Of a DNA stretch of 64,000 nucleotides, positions 23,211 through 35,360 are shown one piece after another. The notes beneath the pieces are model-generated. The model was not told where the DNA came from and searched no databases. It saw only the letters and a list, made by a program, of their open reading frames with translations. Numbering within the stretch: the first letter of the stretch is position 1; each line of letters starts with the position of its first letter. Source of the DNA: Hermatobates lingyangjiaoensis. Taxonomy: Eukaryota > Arthropoda > Insecta > Hemiptera > Hermatobatidae. The position numbers and the translations under genes were made by a program. The stretch spans positions 2,869,001 to 2,933,000 of the forward strand of contig JAPFBL010000068.1 of NCBI GenBank assembly GCA_026182355.1. The letters are read 5' to 3'.

Positions 23211-24780
23211 CAGATGTGATACAATAACCACATGTGACTCTACATTTGTTCTAGGACCCACAAGTTTTTATTTTTTTTATTAAATTTCTATTGATCCTTT
23301 AATTATATACATATATAAGTTCATTATAAACTAGTAATTAATTTTTCATTATACAAAAATAATTGGAAAAAGCTAACCATTGCCCACGATCGTTGAAAGG
23401 TGATGTTGGTCTCCCTCACGTCATCTTCTCTCCTAATAACGTTTCTAGGCAAAAATTATAGATAGCATGTGTTTTTTTTTATTTATTTGTGTGTCTGTTA
23501 ATGTTCATCTTTTGTAGTATAGATACTTTGAAGGATGAGAAGCGATCCGGATTAATATGATAAGATTAATATCCATCTTAGTTTAATATGAGAACAGATA
23601 CAGAAATGAAAAAAGGTTGACACGTACAGTTTCAAATTTTGTGTTTCAACCGTCATCAAGAGAAGAAAGAAGTATATTATTGCATAATACTCGTTTATTT
23701 ACAACTTAAAGAGGTTACATTAAACAATTTTTTCTTCCCATTATTTCATATAGAATTGAAGTTAACAATGAGGTTTATTGGTACAGAGATCATCTAATTG
23801 TGACGATAAGTTAAGAATTGTTTCAAATATAACTGCAGAAACAAATTTAGAGGGAGTATGTGGAGCATTCTTTTAGAATGTTGAACTCAGTGTTTCGAGG
23901 ACTAGAGTGAAATAAATGCTTGAACTTGCAGTTGGTTTGTTCCAATACACTGAACTCTCAGACAACTTTTGCAAACCTGCCTTACTGACAGCTTAATGTT
24001 TTCCTATTTAAGAGTCAACTTGAACACAAACTGACAAAATCCAGTCAATAAGGCGTGCAGCACGAGTTAATACTTTAATAACACCAAGTAATATATTTTA
24101 TGTTAAGATTAATTTAAGTATTCAGAAACATTGAGGCGATTCGTAATTTTAGCTTAAATGAAATGAAACGATTCCACGGACTGAATAAACTAAAGTGACA
24201 GAATGAACACATTAGAGCGGTCATAAATTGTAACTTAATATGTCCTTATGCCATAGCAGTTATGAATTTCTTAAAAAAAACAGGTTTTAAAAGAAAATTA
24301 GTTGCTTAATGAACTAGATGTTTCTTTGATCGGACTCCTTGTAACTTGGATAAACGAATATGTTGATATTGACCGTTACAGTAGAAATTAAATAATGGTT
24401 TACAGTCTGTGTAGTCCATTTTTCGATTTGAGGAACATGTTCATAAGAAATCTAAGTATTCGCAGATAATTTATCAAAAAATATTAAACTTATTACCCTG
24501 AACCAGCGCCAATTTACTCAGCTTTGAATGGCACGTATATTGATTATTCCATAAGTCGAATTAAAAACCAATTTTGAAGATTTCTAAAAGGTTAAGGTGG
24601 TTTAATGGTTAGCAAACTTGTAGTTATACCCCAGCAGAGCAGGTAATTAAAAATCTCTTTTATATATAAATTAGACATGTCTCAGTATGTATTTTTAAGT
24701 TAAGGATCAATTTAAGTCATTTCAATATTACTCCCAATATCACTCAATAGTGTCAGATGTATTCATTTTAATTAATTGAC
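23211..24780. other. AT-rich DNA with a decayed ribozyme-like fragment
   Basis: No gene. At 23644-23659 the minus strand has TTGATGA, CGGTT, GAAA: a remnant of the GGTTNAACC core family (compare 32.17 and 63.86 kb) with helix II lost. Confidence 0.45.
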
Positions 24781-24799
24781 CCCTATGTTATGAAAGCTC

Positions 24800-24930
24800 T
24801 TAAATGCATATATATATGTTTTTTCCAGATGTAACCTAAAGAAGAACATCAAGTGTTCGAAACGCGTTGTTTAGTTTCTAGTAATAAACTTTTTTGTGCG
24901 GAGACTTAATCCTTTTCCTAACATGAGTAA
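24800..24930 (+). repeat. decayed terminal-repeat copy of the 47.5-kb family
   Basis: CTAAAGA, AGAACATCAAGTGTTC, GAAA, CGCGTTG, then AATAAACTTTTTTGTGCGGAG. This matches the core and 3' flank of 47.77-47.83 kb (GAACACAAAGTGTTCGAAA, ACTTCATTTGTGTGGAGAC) with a mutated first motif. Confidence 0.6.
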
Positions 24931-25489
24931 GTACCACACTATAACAGACTGCACAGTTGATGAATTAGAGATCTAGTGTCCGCAGCTCCATCTGACCCTA
25001 GACTTCTTCTTAATATTGGCGGTCGAAATGTCTTGTTTATTTTTTTCTAAAAATGCATGGTCATAGGTCTGAAATGTTACAATGCAAGATAAAATCACCC
25101 TACTGTAAATAAACTTGCATATGACAAAATTTAGGGTTCCAGGTGTTGAATGATTGTTAAACAATAAAAAAAAGTGTAGGGAATTTGAGTAACGCAATTT
25201 TAAATAATATTGTAATGCTCATTATATATTACTGAGGGGAGAGCTGGGCGATTTCCTCACTATAACCCTTGTAGAGTTGTTATATTTTGCGTGCAATCCC
25301 TCAGTGAATGTTTTTTTTTATTCTGGTGTGGTGAAATATTAGTCTTACGCTTAGTACTGATAATTTCAGGTTTGACTTTTGATTCATGGGTATAATTTTT
25401 TTTAGGTTGATTGACGTAATGCGTCTATTCCAAGCCCTTACGATGTCAAGTATTTGATAAACAGCGCAACTCTAAAAAAAGCTGGAGAA

Positions 25490-25650
25490 AGGCAAAACTA
25501 ATTAGTCTCAATGTAGAATCAACCCGTTAATATAGTTCTCCTCCAATTAAAATGGGTGTCAATGAATAATGAGACAGACTTTCCACCCTTAGAAGAGCAC
25601 GACATGAATGGCAATAACTGTAGGCGTTAGAAACGAATCAATTTATTTAA
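25490..25650 (+). mobile_element. SINE copy without head
   Basis: TAGAATCAACC, CTCC, AAAATGGGTGTCAA, AATAATGAGACA and TTAGAAGAGCACGACATGAATG align in order with the body of the 21.3-kb SINE. The tRNA-like part is not recognisable. Confidence 0.5.
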
Positions 25651-25659
25651 TGAGTATCC

Positions 25660-28230
25660 TGAGTACTTAAAACTCCTTCAAAACACTCCCGCTGAAGCTG
25701 TTGTTAATAGTGTTATTTGAAATTGTTCTGCTAATTAAACGCTTTACTCACAAATTACTACAAACTATTGAAAGCAAATGCATTGGTTAGAAATTGCTTT
25801 GAACCTAATTCACTCCATTATGATGTTCTAGTTAAGGCTATTTTGCATATAGAGGGGACTATTTCCAATTTTCTGATAAGCATAGTGAAGCAGCATATTT
25901 CCTCCTATATTAAACTTAGTCTTCTCTTTAGCGTAAACCAGTTTGTTTACATCGTTTTTTATCCCTTAAGCTCTCCTAAAAACATCTAAATAATTTGCTA
26001 TCCCTTGAATGTTTTCATCTAGCTTTTATACAGTTTGTTGAAAAAATAATACTTGTGAATTGAATAACTTCTGACTCTCATAAGATATAAGTACCAAATT
26101 AGTTTTTAAATACCATATCAATACTTGAATGCCTTCATGACATATATGTCCTGTTTTATGGCGTCTGCTAAAGTGATATTCGCATGCAACTTTTAGCTAG
26201 TTTATCATTTAGAGTATTCTGTTTACTATACATTCATCAACGACTCCATGTTTTCAAACTTTTTATTTATTTAATTGCAGGTATACTCGTATTTGTAACG
26301 TCTACCCCATCCATCATTATTTCATAGTCATTGAACAAACATCTATGTTATTAAAAAACAGAAAGCATAGAGGTATTCTTTCTTTTTAGTTGTATATCAG
26401 CAGTAGGGACGATCTAAAGAGTGAAATCACATTGAATATGAGATGGGCCTGAAACTGGAGACTTAGCTTTGATTCTATTCTTTATTTAACTAAAGTGTAG
26501 GAATTATAACAAGTAGTGGTTTTGAGTAACTTTGTTGGACACAGTATTTAATTTTAGGAACTCTGTATTAGTGAATGAAGATAAATAAAAAGACTTCAGT
26601 TCCGTAAATGACAAATTATTTATTTTATCTGTATATTTCAGTCATGTATGTGAGTGAGCATCTTTAGGCTGCACAGTACATGAAGTTCATTTTACCTTGA
26701 CAACCAACAACAAGTTTGAATATATCAAAGTAATCTTTATAACCGTCAACTTTACTTTTACCGGTTCGACAAACAATGCATGAAAAGCTCTCTCCAACAC
26801 TAATGTGATTCCATTTACAGAACATTGGTTGCATTGCCTAGGATTACTGACAACCTGGTTATAAAAAACAACCCATTCCTACCTGTTTGTTTAAAGTTTT
26901 GAGAGTTCTGATGCTCTATTCATTCATCAGCAGATATATCTTTCGTTTCCATATTTTTAATATATGGTATATATTTATTTATCCATGAGTAACGGATTTA
27001 TCTATGAAAATAGTGATGGATGTATGAGATTTCAATTTTTCGCTTCCTTTTATACAAAAGAAAAAAAAAACACTATAAGTAACAATGGCCAATGAAATTC
27101 GAGTCTGTTATTCAAGAAAGAACATACAAGCAAAAAGAAATTATTTGTGCATTCATATTTACACCGAATAAACAAAACCTTGATTGAGAATAATCTGTTT
27201 AGTGTAGAAACCAAGCAAAATCTACTTGTTTAAATAGTTAAATTATATTTATTTAAATCTGAGCAGATTCTGTTGAGAATCCCTGTAACGGTAAGGTTAC
27301 ACGTGTTTACTTGTCCCTTTGACTAATACAGCCATTGAAGGACGCTTCTTTATCTCCAAGTCTTGTATCCCTCCACCAGCTATCGTTTCAAATGAAAGGG
27401 AAATGTAAAACATGGAACTTGTTCAACGAGTCGACGTCAAGAAATGCGTTATACCAATAAAGCAGCAATTAATTAACTGAAACATGAGACATCTACTAGT
27501 CGTCGTTTATTCAACCTGCACCTTTGGTAAAAAATGAAAGACTGAAAAGATTTCTCAAAATACTTCTTCTACCTTTGGTTGCCTTAAATCAAAATTGTTT
27601 CCTGAGAGCATTTAATGGGGCTTTTACTTTTATGAAAGATTTATTCCTTTCATTTATTCTTCTACAATAACACTTCAAATTAAGCTTAAAGTCTATTAAC
27701 CAAAGTATTAAATAAGGGACTGATTAATTTCAGCTTAGTATAATTGCATAGAATTTTGTATCCGATTACTCAGGTAGTTTTGTATACTTAATGTTTAATT
27801 TAATATCATTTCAAATCCTTCCCAACATATTTTAAATTCGTTCAGCTTATTTCTAGGTGCAACAACGTCTTAAATATGAATTATAATGTGTTTATTTTAT
27901 CATGAAACTCTTATAATTATAAAAATACCAACAATATTGACAGTTAATTATTTATTTCACAGAGGGCATAAAGGCCGACTCGTATTGTATACAATCTTAT
28001 CATGAGTGTCATGATAAGTCAAGTTAGTAGTAGTTGACATTTTCGGATTTAAAGTCTGCAGGATTTATTTGATATTTTACTTGGTTGTTTTTAATATTGT
28101 TGAGTCATTATATTACACTAGACATTTTAGTTACATTTGCTTATTTTCTTACGTGAGTTGCTTAAATATGACTGGAATCAAAGAGAATTCCTAGTGTTTT
28201 AAAGTTTTACGAAATATCTTCTAAACTGTG
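25660..28230. other. AT-rich non-coding DNA
   Basis: No gene, element or strong structure seen. The open frame at 25.77-25.99 kb has no supporting signals. Confidence 0.5.
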
Positions 28231-28235
28231 TAAAT

Positions 28236-28267
28236 TAGATATTTGAATAGTGATTCAAATATCTAAT
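28236..28267. repeat. perfect 14-bp hairpin
   Basis: TTAGATATTTGAAT, AGTG, ATTCAAATATCTAA. A perfect stem with a 4-nt loop, next to the coding-like tract on the minus strand. Function unknown. Confidence 0.85.
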
Positions 28268-28286
28268 GAATATATTAGATAGTGAA

Positions 28287-28550
28287 TCAAGTAAGAGTAG
28301 GTATTATTGAGACGATTCCGTCAAGCATATTTGTTGACAGAAGGTAGTGTGATTTGGGCCATAAACATGAATGATCTGCCCCTTGAGTGAATACAACAAT
28401 AGTCTCTCGTGCATGCAATCCTGATGCTTCTATTTCTCTACAAGCTTGGTGAATTGATTTCGTAAGCCTTTCTTGAAATGCGGTCAATGCAGCGCCAGTA
28501 GTCCTGTACTTGAACTTGGCTTGTTTGTACAAATATGTTCTTCGACCGTA
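28287..28550 (-). pseudogene. coding-like tract (87 codons), unknown family
   Basis: The minus frame is open from TAC at 28550 to TGA at 28287-28289, with no ATG near its start. Composition is protein-like (QERLTKSIHQACREIEASGL, then HARETIVVFTQG). CACTAG lies directly 5', a poor splice acceptor with no pyrimidine tract, and no GTAAGT-like donor is seen. It may be an exon of a minus-strand gene, or a decayed element or virus-derived gene. No homologue recognised. A plus frame (28473-28733) overlaps and looks like a shadow. Confidence 0.3.
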
Positions 28551-28587
28551 CTAGTGTTTTTAAAGTTATCACTCTTAACCTCAAAGG

Positions 28588-28611
28588 GGCTTTGTTCATT
28601 TAAACAAAGCC
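28588..28611. repeat. 9-bp hairpin
   Basis: GGCTTTGTT and AACAAAGCC flank a 6-nt loop. Confidence 0.75.
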
Positions 28612-29066
28612 ATTGTGCTGTGATAGTTGATCTTTTTTACAGCGACCACAAAAATGTGGTTATTTTTCGTTTGTTAGTTGCTATATGTCATCCAAAAAAT
28701 AGAAAGAGTATTACTAAATTTCTAATGTTTTAAAGTAACAGATTAGTGGTAAAAGCATTTTTGATATCAAATAAGGAACTTTGAACTTCAAATTGAAAAA
28801 TATCTATCAGCAAAGAATTCTTATAGCTCATATTGACCATGCCTAACTTCAGGTGATCAACGACAGACTTTAGGCTAACTTTATAATACCTTTACTTTAT
28901 TACAATGTCTTAAATAGTCTTAAAATGTTTATCAAATATATTTTTTTTTGTTTCAGGTAAGACTGTAGCATTTTCTTGGTTTCGGTGAGTCTAATGTTTT
29001 TATTTATGTCTTGATTCTTCTAACTCTCTATCTGTCACTTTCACTCTTTCTCTTTATATATGTAAT

Positions 29067-29098
29067 ATATATATTATATACTATATATATAAAGTTTA

Positions 29099-29144
<46 letters not shown>
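29067..29144. repeat. (AT)n microsatellite
   Basis: Two AT tracts; the longer (29104-29144) is uninterrupted. No ribozyme-like core is adjacent, unlike most long AT runs here. Confidence 0.9.
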
Positions 29145-29148
<4 letters not shown>

Positions 29149-29149
29149 A

Positions 29150-30990
29150 TAGATATAATTACATAAGACATCTCTATTTTAAGATCAAAGCAAGAAGGTA
29201 AATGGTCAAAAATTGTTGAATTGTTGAAAATTGTCAAAGTGCTCTACTGCTTTACTATCTCAAAGTTTGTTAGCTGTTACTCGTATTTTTATATTTGCTA
29301 TATCTCTTTCGCTTCAAAGTGACGTCCTCTAGAACGAAGTGGCTGATCAAACCGTCCCTCCCATCCGTTATTTGCTACGTCACTCTTAACCATTGGGTAT
29401 GCCGTCTTTCTTTGGGTAATTGAGAGGTTTTTACTATGCAGTAAAATATACTATTAATACGTCCATACATTTAGTGACACAAATGTTAGTAGGCAACATA
29501 TTATTGTATAATGTGTTGGATTTGTATCATGTACATATTATACTATGTATATCTACAACGTAATTTGCATGATGGTAATGACTAAATTCCCTAAGGTGTG
29601 GAGAAATCATCGGGAGTGCCTCCGGTATTTGGATCTCTGTGTTATTACATTCTGCAGTAAAAAGGAATGACTGCCTCTCCTGGCCACTTGGCGCCTGTAT
29701 AATTGCCAAACATGATAATTATTGACTTGTCCATTGGAGACAGAGACTCGAGATTGCTGATCAGGAAGTGGCTCCGAGTCGCACCGTGTGGAGGTAGAGG
29801 CGTCCGGTAAATGGACTCCACTCCTCTGCAGTTCTTAACTGCTTGGTAGTCCTATCAATAAACCATAATGTCATGTCTTCGCACCACCCACCCCTCCAGT
29901 CTAGTCTGTATGCAGCGCTTCATTGTCCACTGTTCCGGTAACGGCCTTTGCCACCTTACAGACTTCTCATGCATTCCTACCTATCCAAACCTTCCAGCGA
30001 GTGCTCTCCGCATATATTCTCTGATTTATTTTCAAAAAACTAAAATAACATTCAAAAAATGATGGAATATCAGATAACTGATCATCAAGAAATACCATTG
30101 AGAGATAAATAATTTAAAAAAACTCAATTAGAGACAGTAAGTCTTTGTCCTCGATTTATTTGTTTGTAAAGTTTATTTGAGAACTTTTTATATATGATTC
30201 GTATATACAATAAACTAAAAAGAGGCATAGTCATTAGATGTTACCTCTGACAGTTTTTAATTTTAAGCACAATAATATTTGGCTTTTCTGTATGATGAAG
30301 CACTTGCCATAAACATAGTGCTGTGTTAAATGGTATAAATATAAGAAATAAATATTCTATTTGGAAGACATTAAAAGTGATATTTTAATAAAGATTTAAT
30401 CAAACTTGTTCCTCATTGAATTTCAAATGTTGTATTGAAATTCAAATATTCCTTAAAGTCTGCATTAAAATTGCTTTATTCTTATAATCTCAATTTTCAG
30501 TTTAAAAGCAGTATTTTTAACATTTTTATACGGTTTATTTTGAAAACATGTGACACTAATAAGATGACTAATTATATTGTCAGATAATATTTGACATATT
30601 TCGTTTTTGTTACAAATAACTGTTCGCTTAGACCATTGATTAATATTCACATGAAGTAGGCCCATTTTGCGATCTATCCAGGTCTGGGCATCCTCGTCCA
30701 TTAATCAAACTTTACATCAACTCAAATCCCTTAAATGAAATATTTCAATTAACCTAATGGCCTCGAACTTATTACTTCTTGCATAATTATTTCAATTTAT
30801 TACAGTAATGGAAATATGAAGTTATAAATATAATACTCCAATATAAGGAGGTAAGGTAAACGAGACACGTGACTCTATCATGGAAGAATTCACTGAATAA
30901 TAAGTTAAATAAATCACTCTCTGATGACATAAAGTCAAACGCCTCAGAGCATTTATTTCTATTGTTTTTATTTTTCCTTGTGGTTTAAAC
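29150..30990. other. non-coding DNA, GC-richer patch at 29.56-30.0 kb
   Basis: A plus frame at about 29.51-29.67 kb and a minus frame at 29.53-29.71 kb are both open, with no means of choosing between them. No family motif. The remainder is AT-rich. Confidence 0.4.
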
Positions 30991-31009
30991 TTCATATATA
31001 TATATATAT

Positions 31010-31075
31010 TGCCCGAAAATTTGAATTTGTGTGTTTCTTTACTCTGTGTGTTACCCCTCTTCAATTTTGAACCAG
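31010..31075 (+). repeat. truncated PLE terminal repeat
   Basis: After (AT)n at 30994-31009 comes CCCGAAAATTTGAATTTGTG and CTCTGTGTGTTAC. This is the 3' half of the 39.36-kb ribozyme-like unit (GAAAATTTGAGTTTGTAAG, CTCTGTGTGTTGC). The CTGAAGA half is missing. It leads directly into PLE reverse-transcriptase sequence. Confidence 0.6.
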
Positions 31076-31104
31076 GTAATATTGAGCTTAACTAGCCTAG
31101 TCAT

Positions 31105-31453
31105 GTTAAATTGTTTAGATATGTTGACGATATACTATGCATATGTCCTAAATCTATAAATAAAGATGCTTTTCTAATAATATTAAATTCATTAGTGCCG
31201 ACAATCCAGTTCACAAGAAGTAAGTTGTAAGTTACCCTTCTTAGATGTCCTGATCGATAGGTTACCTAAAGAGTTACGCTTTAGTTTATATAGAAAACCT
31301 ACGAATTTATTTGCATATGTTCACTTTTATTCTTCCCATCCAAAAAATGTTAAAATTCCTGTTTTTAGAAATATGTTTTTGAGGCCGTTAAGAGTGTGCT
31401 CCCGTGAATTCCTTAATGATGAGATTAACAACATTAGTTCGATTGCCCTATAA
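31105..31453 (+). pseudogene. PLE reverse transcriptase C-terminal part
   Basis: The first frame holds LFRYVDDILCICP, with the catalytic YVDD at 31120-31131, and continues to QFTR near 31215. A frameshift near the AGTAAGTTGTAAGTTA stretch leads to the second frame (31232-31453), with LPFLDVLIDR, YRKPTN, YSSHPKNVK and CSREFL, ending in TAA. These motifs in this order are those of PLE reverse transcriptases. The N-terminal RT motifs are absent, so it is inactive. Confidence 0.85.
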
Positions 31454-31460
31454 TTAAAAT

Positions 31461-31992
31461 ACCCCTCCTCTTATATCGACTTAGATTTGAAGAGTGCTAG
31501 AAAACCCTTCTCTAATATTTCAACAGAGCCCCATTCATTGTCAAATTCTATAGTTTTACCGTATCATGAGTCATTGGACCCTCTCCCTTGGCTTGCCCGT
31601 CAACTTGATTTTAATATAGTGTTTTCTAATCGTAATAACGTGGGCAATATGTTAATAAAAAACTCTCCCAGGGAATCGGAGTCCGGTGATATTTATAAAA
31701 TTCCGTGCATAAATTGCCATAAAATTTATAATGGTCAAACTGGTAAATCTTTAAAGACACGTGTGAAACAACACCAATACTACGTAAGTGACAGGTAAAA
31801 AGTAGCGCCTTATTCTTGCATATAAAAAATGAAAATCATCATATTGATTGGACCGGAGCTGAATTTATTACCTATGAAAAATCAATGTTGTTAAGAAATA
31901 TTATCGAAATCTCTCTGATTAAATTTAATAGATCAAATATTATAAATCTTAGTAACGGTTTCTTCAAACTTAATCTTTTCGTTACGAGGTAA
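31461..31992 (+). pseudogene. PLE GIY-YIG endonuclease domain
   Basis: The frame at 31461-31798 contains the PWL linker block, then IYKIPCINCHKIYNGQTGKS, the GIY-YIG core in its PLE form (IYxIxCxxCxxxYxGQTG), with CxxC upstream. A 1-nt frameshift at about 31799 moves into the last frame (31801-31992), with HIKNENHHIDW and the C-terminal ISLIKF...NLSNGF part. The nuclease makes the target nick for PLE insertion. Arg (LKTRVKQH) and His residues are retained, but the frame is broken. Confidence 0.85.
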
Positions 31993-32073
31993 CGTATATA
32001 TATATATATATTTACGTTTCACGATGAATCACAAACACAGAACTAAGGAACAAACACACTTACTGTCTCTAAT

Positions 32074-32094
32074 TTTCGGTTGAACCGTCATCAG
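32074..32094 (-). ncRNA. hammerhead-like ribozyme core
   Basis: Minus strand: CTGATGA, C, GGTT-CA-ACC, GAAA, ATTAGAGAC. Compact helix II. It is the mirror of 32166-32186. Confidence 0.65.
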
Positions 32095-32165
32095 GAGAGT
32101 TGAGAAAGGGACAGGTCTCCAACCGTCGCTTCACAAGTGCGCTAGGTGTCCCTTTCTCAACTCTC

Positions 32166-32186
32166 CTGATGACGGTTCAACCGAAA
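32166..32186 (+). ncRNA. hammerhead-like ribozyme core
   Basis: CTGATGA, CGGTTCAACC, GAAA. Canonical core sequence directly downstream of a PLE coding region, where hammerhead motifs are known in this retroelement class. Confidence 0.65.
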
Positions 32187-32317
32187 ATTAGAGACAGCAA
32201 GTGTGTTTGTTCCTTAGTTCTGTGTTTGTGATTCATCGTAAAACGTTTGTTGTCCTTTTGGATCGTTTTCCTGTTTACAATATATATATTGATAAAAGTA
32301 TCGACCGTGGAATAGAA

Positions 32318-32625
32318 ACAAAACTAAAGTTTATCGGGACTTGGTCAGTTCTTCAGGTTCAAATTAAACTCTCATTGCCAACGTTTCGGTCTTTATTTGA
32401 TACTTTTTTCATAGCAGAAGTATACATTTTGAAACAGAAAATCTAAGTATTACATTACAAATTATTTTACAAAGAAAAATAGTATGTGGATTTTAATAAC
32501 AAATGTAGTCTGAATACTTCTGCCTATGAAAAATGTTTTAAATAAAGCCCGAAACGTTGGCAATGAGAGTTTAATTTGAACCTGAAGAACTGACCGAGTC
32601 CCGATAAACTTTAGTTTTGTATATA
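32318..32625. repeat. foldback repeat, CGTTGGC family
   Basis: Left arm 32318-32430 and right arm 32510-32622 are inverted copies (AAACTAAAGTTTATCGGGAC; TTCAAATTAAACTCTCATTG; CCAACGTTTCGG). GAAACGTTGG is preserved, while the first core motif reads CTATGAA, so this may be a decayed or altered hammerhead. The centre is about 80 bp of unrelated sequence. A solo copy lies at 18.96 kb. Confidence 0.75.
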
Positions 32626-32639
32626 TATAGTATATATAT

Positions 32640-35235
32640 TTATAGAGTCTTTGATTCGTTCTGAAGTCATAAATACACATATTTCTTGATGACACTGGAT
32701 TTCAAAATATTGAAGTGAGTTTTTGTTTGTGTTTTTGAATGTAGTTTTTTTTTACTTAATTGTTTATGGGGATCACTTTATTTTTAACTTTATTTTTATT
32801 TTTAACACTTTTTGGTAAGCCAGTGTTGATTTCATTTCTAACAAGGTAGATGTATTTGTTGTTTGCTTGATATGAATTTCTTTGTTGTATTATTGATAAA
32901 GATGGATTGACATAATATTTCTCTGAGCCATGATTCACTTATTCGTTCAAATTCCTTTATAATATAATAAGCCATAATAGATTGTAGGACTAATGAGTTA
33001 TTATATTTTATAAATGTGCGAGTTGTCAGGTGGTAATGCGGTTACATTAGTAATGAACTCATTTTACCAGTTGAGATAGAAGTCTGTTCTGTGGAACAGA
33101 GATCTGAGGCGAAGCCAGAGGTGTGCCGCCTTTTAATGATGGTTTACATTGGTCATAACGAATATAATTTAAACCTGCTTTCGCTTTCAATTCAAGACTC
33201 GCCTTAGGCCAAAAATAACTCAAAACACTTCTGCCGACTTCAGGACTTTTTTGTAAGTTTCCTTTTTGAGTTAATTTTTTAATTATCACCTTTCGTGCCT
33301 TTTTATTAATGTATTTAAACAACATTTAACCACTTTTGAAGAAATAAATTATTAACTTGAAATTTCAACATATGTCTAATTGCTTTGTTTATTTATTTAA
33401 CAACAACAGAATAAATTACTTTTAATAAATTACGGAATACACCAATACAATTTAACCTTGTTCCAGTGCTAAAATTATTTGTATTATCATGTAAATTGAA
33501 GTAATTATGTGGTCTATATTTCCTATACGAATGGAGTAGGAGGGGATATAGTATGTACTGTTTCGTACATAGGATGGTGGGCATAGTCATGTAAGGTGAT
33601 TAGCCTGAAACTCTAACTCCGTTATTTGCTACTGCATTCGATCTAGATAAGTTCAAAGATACTTATACGAAAGTCAAGCAGAACTACCCGTTAATGGTGA
33701 GATACTCGCTAGCAATAGGAAATTGTTGAAACTGATGCTACAATTGTTAAATTGTAGGAAATGATCAATCTATTCGTATAACATCACTGTCTTGTATGGT
33801 TGGACTGCTTCGTGACATTTCTTTGTTCTCTTGGGATATACTGAGGTGCCACGACCTGGTGATAATCAATACCCCTTGGCCACTAGGGTTAGACTATTTA
33901 CTCAGTACAAAATGAATCTTACTAAATTAAAGTACTTAATTCGCATATTAACAGAAGTGATATTATTTTAAATTGGTTCAACAAAAAAGTATTAAAATAG
34001 ATTACTGTTTTACAACCTGAATAAAAACAATCTCTCTTTAAATAAATTTGCTTGAAAGTAGTTTAGTTTATAAATTGTGAGGTTAATCTATTACTTTGAA
34101 TAGTAGTTCTATAAACAAGTGAGTTTTAAACATAATATTGCTGGTATTAGCACCATAAATGTATGACGTTATTTAACTCTCTTATTTTAAATGTTTATTT
34201 ACTTATTTAATTTTATTTTTCAAATTTATTTTTTTTTATTTTTTTTTCTCAAATCATGAAATCTCGACACAATATTTTGGCATTCAGCTGTAATACAGAT
34301 TTACAAATGAGGGCTGAACTTGAAATAAAAAAAAAATATTCTTTATTATTCGGTTTACATTTTTTTTGCAAACATGAAAACATAAATCCATGAAATGAAG
34401 AAGAAATTGACAGAAGTTAGTTATGAGGAAAAATGAAAAATGAATCTCTTCTGAGACGGTTGAAAACTGGTACCTGTTTTGCCTTTCCTTTAACATTAGC
34501 TTTCAGTGCAATTTGGCTGGCAATTTACAATGTTTTATTAAAATGATGGCTATTTAGATCTGGAAATGGAACAAAAGTTTGAGAGAAATTAAATGTATTA
34601 TTCATGGAGGGTCGTGTGCTCGAACTGAGTTGCATTGTTTGAACCTCGTCAAATAACTATGAAGGACTAGTGCAAGGTTGTGTTCCTTTTTCTTTACAAT
34701 AGTTACTAAAAGAATGAGATTATGCTTTTAGGCGGTTTTAGCAAAACTATATAATGTTCTTTTGATACTTTGGGAGTTCATTTTATCGCAATTTAACTGG
34801 ACTGATTAACCGTCATTGCAGTCGAAGCGACTGAGGAACATCCGTCATTGTCTGCTGATGGACTTTAATATCTAGCTTGGCGTTGTTGTCAGTTAGAGCT
34901 CCTGACAATAGAGCTCTGTGACACAAATTAGAGCTTTGGTCTTAGCATGGTCTTAACTAATGAGATAATTAAATGGCAAACGTTTTATGTGAAATCTACT
35001 TCGTCGAATTACATCTGAAATTCAAATTATAATATGACATATTAATTAAAACTTAAAGAATAAAGTTTACATTAGTTTGTGTTAGTGTCTTGCTTTTAGT
35101 GTTGATGATTAGTTGTTCTAATGGTTCTAGATGTTGTATGTGGTGGACTTAAAATGTTGCACATGACCCCTCGAAGAGGATGTAAAACTGTCAGTCCTGA
35201 GGTTTGTCAGGTGCCAGTTAAGATCCCTACTGAAA
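32640..35235. other. AT-rich non-coding DNA
   Basis: A minus frame at 33.06-33.33 kb is open for 88 codons with mixed composition but no recognised domain or splice pair. GC-richer unique sequence at 34.84-34.99 kb. Nothing else. Confidence 0.45.
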
Positions 35236-35239
35236 CTTG

Positions 35240-35360
35240 AGTGAGGGCAAATCAACCCTCGATATTGAATCAAACATCTGACTTATAACTAAATTGGTTG
35301 CTAGGTAACCAATGAGCCACTCTTAATTACAAGAATAACAATGAAGGTGAAAGAATATAT
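35240..35360 (+). mobile_element. diverged SINE copy
   Basis: ATAACTAAATTGG, AACCAATGAGCCAC, CAAGAATAACAATGAAGGTG parallels the body of the SINEs at 21.55 and 42.22 kb. Similarity is weak and the head is not recognised. Confidence 0.3.

Larger units (their letters stand above)
31076..31992 (+). mobile_element. Penelope-like element, 3' half (RT plus GIY-YIG)
   Basis: The reverse-transcriptase catalytic motif, the RT C-terminal part and a GIY-YIG endonuclease occur in the order typical of PLEs, spread over four frames. It is 5'-truncated just before the YVDD block and ends at TAA 31990-31992. Ribozyme-bearing inverted repeats lie on both sides (31.01 and 32.01 kb). This copy identifies the family behind the foldback repeats of the window. 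Confidence 0.85.
32011..32244. repeat. PLE foldback repeat with two facing ribozyme-like cores
   Basis: Nearly perfect arms of about 100 bp around a 30-bp centre. The left arm starts GTTTCACGATGAATCACAAA; the right arm ends TTTGTGATTCATCGTAAAAC, followed by GTCCTTTTGGATCG. It starts just after an (AT)n run that follows the GIY-YIG stop codon, so it occupies the position expected for the 3' terminal repeat of this PLE. Confidence 0.85.
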
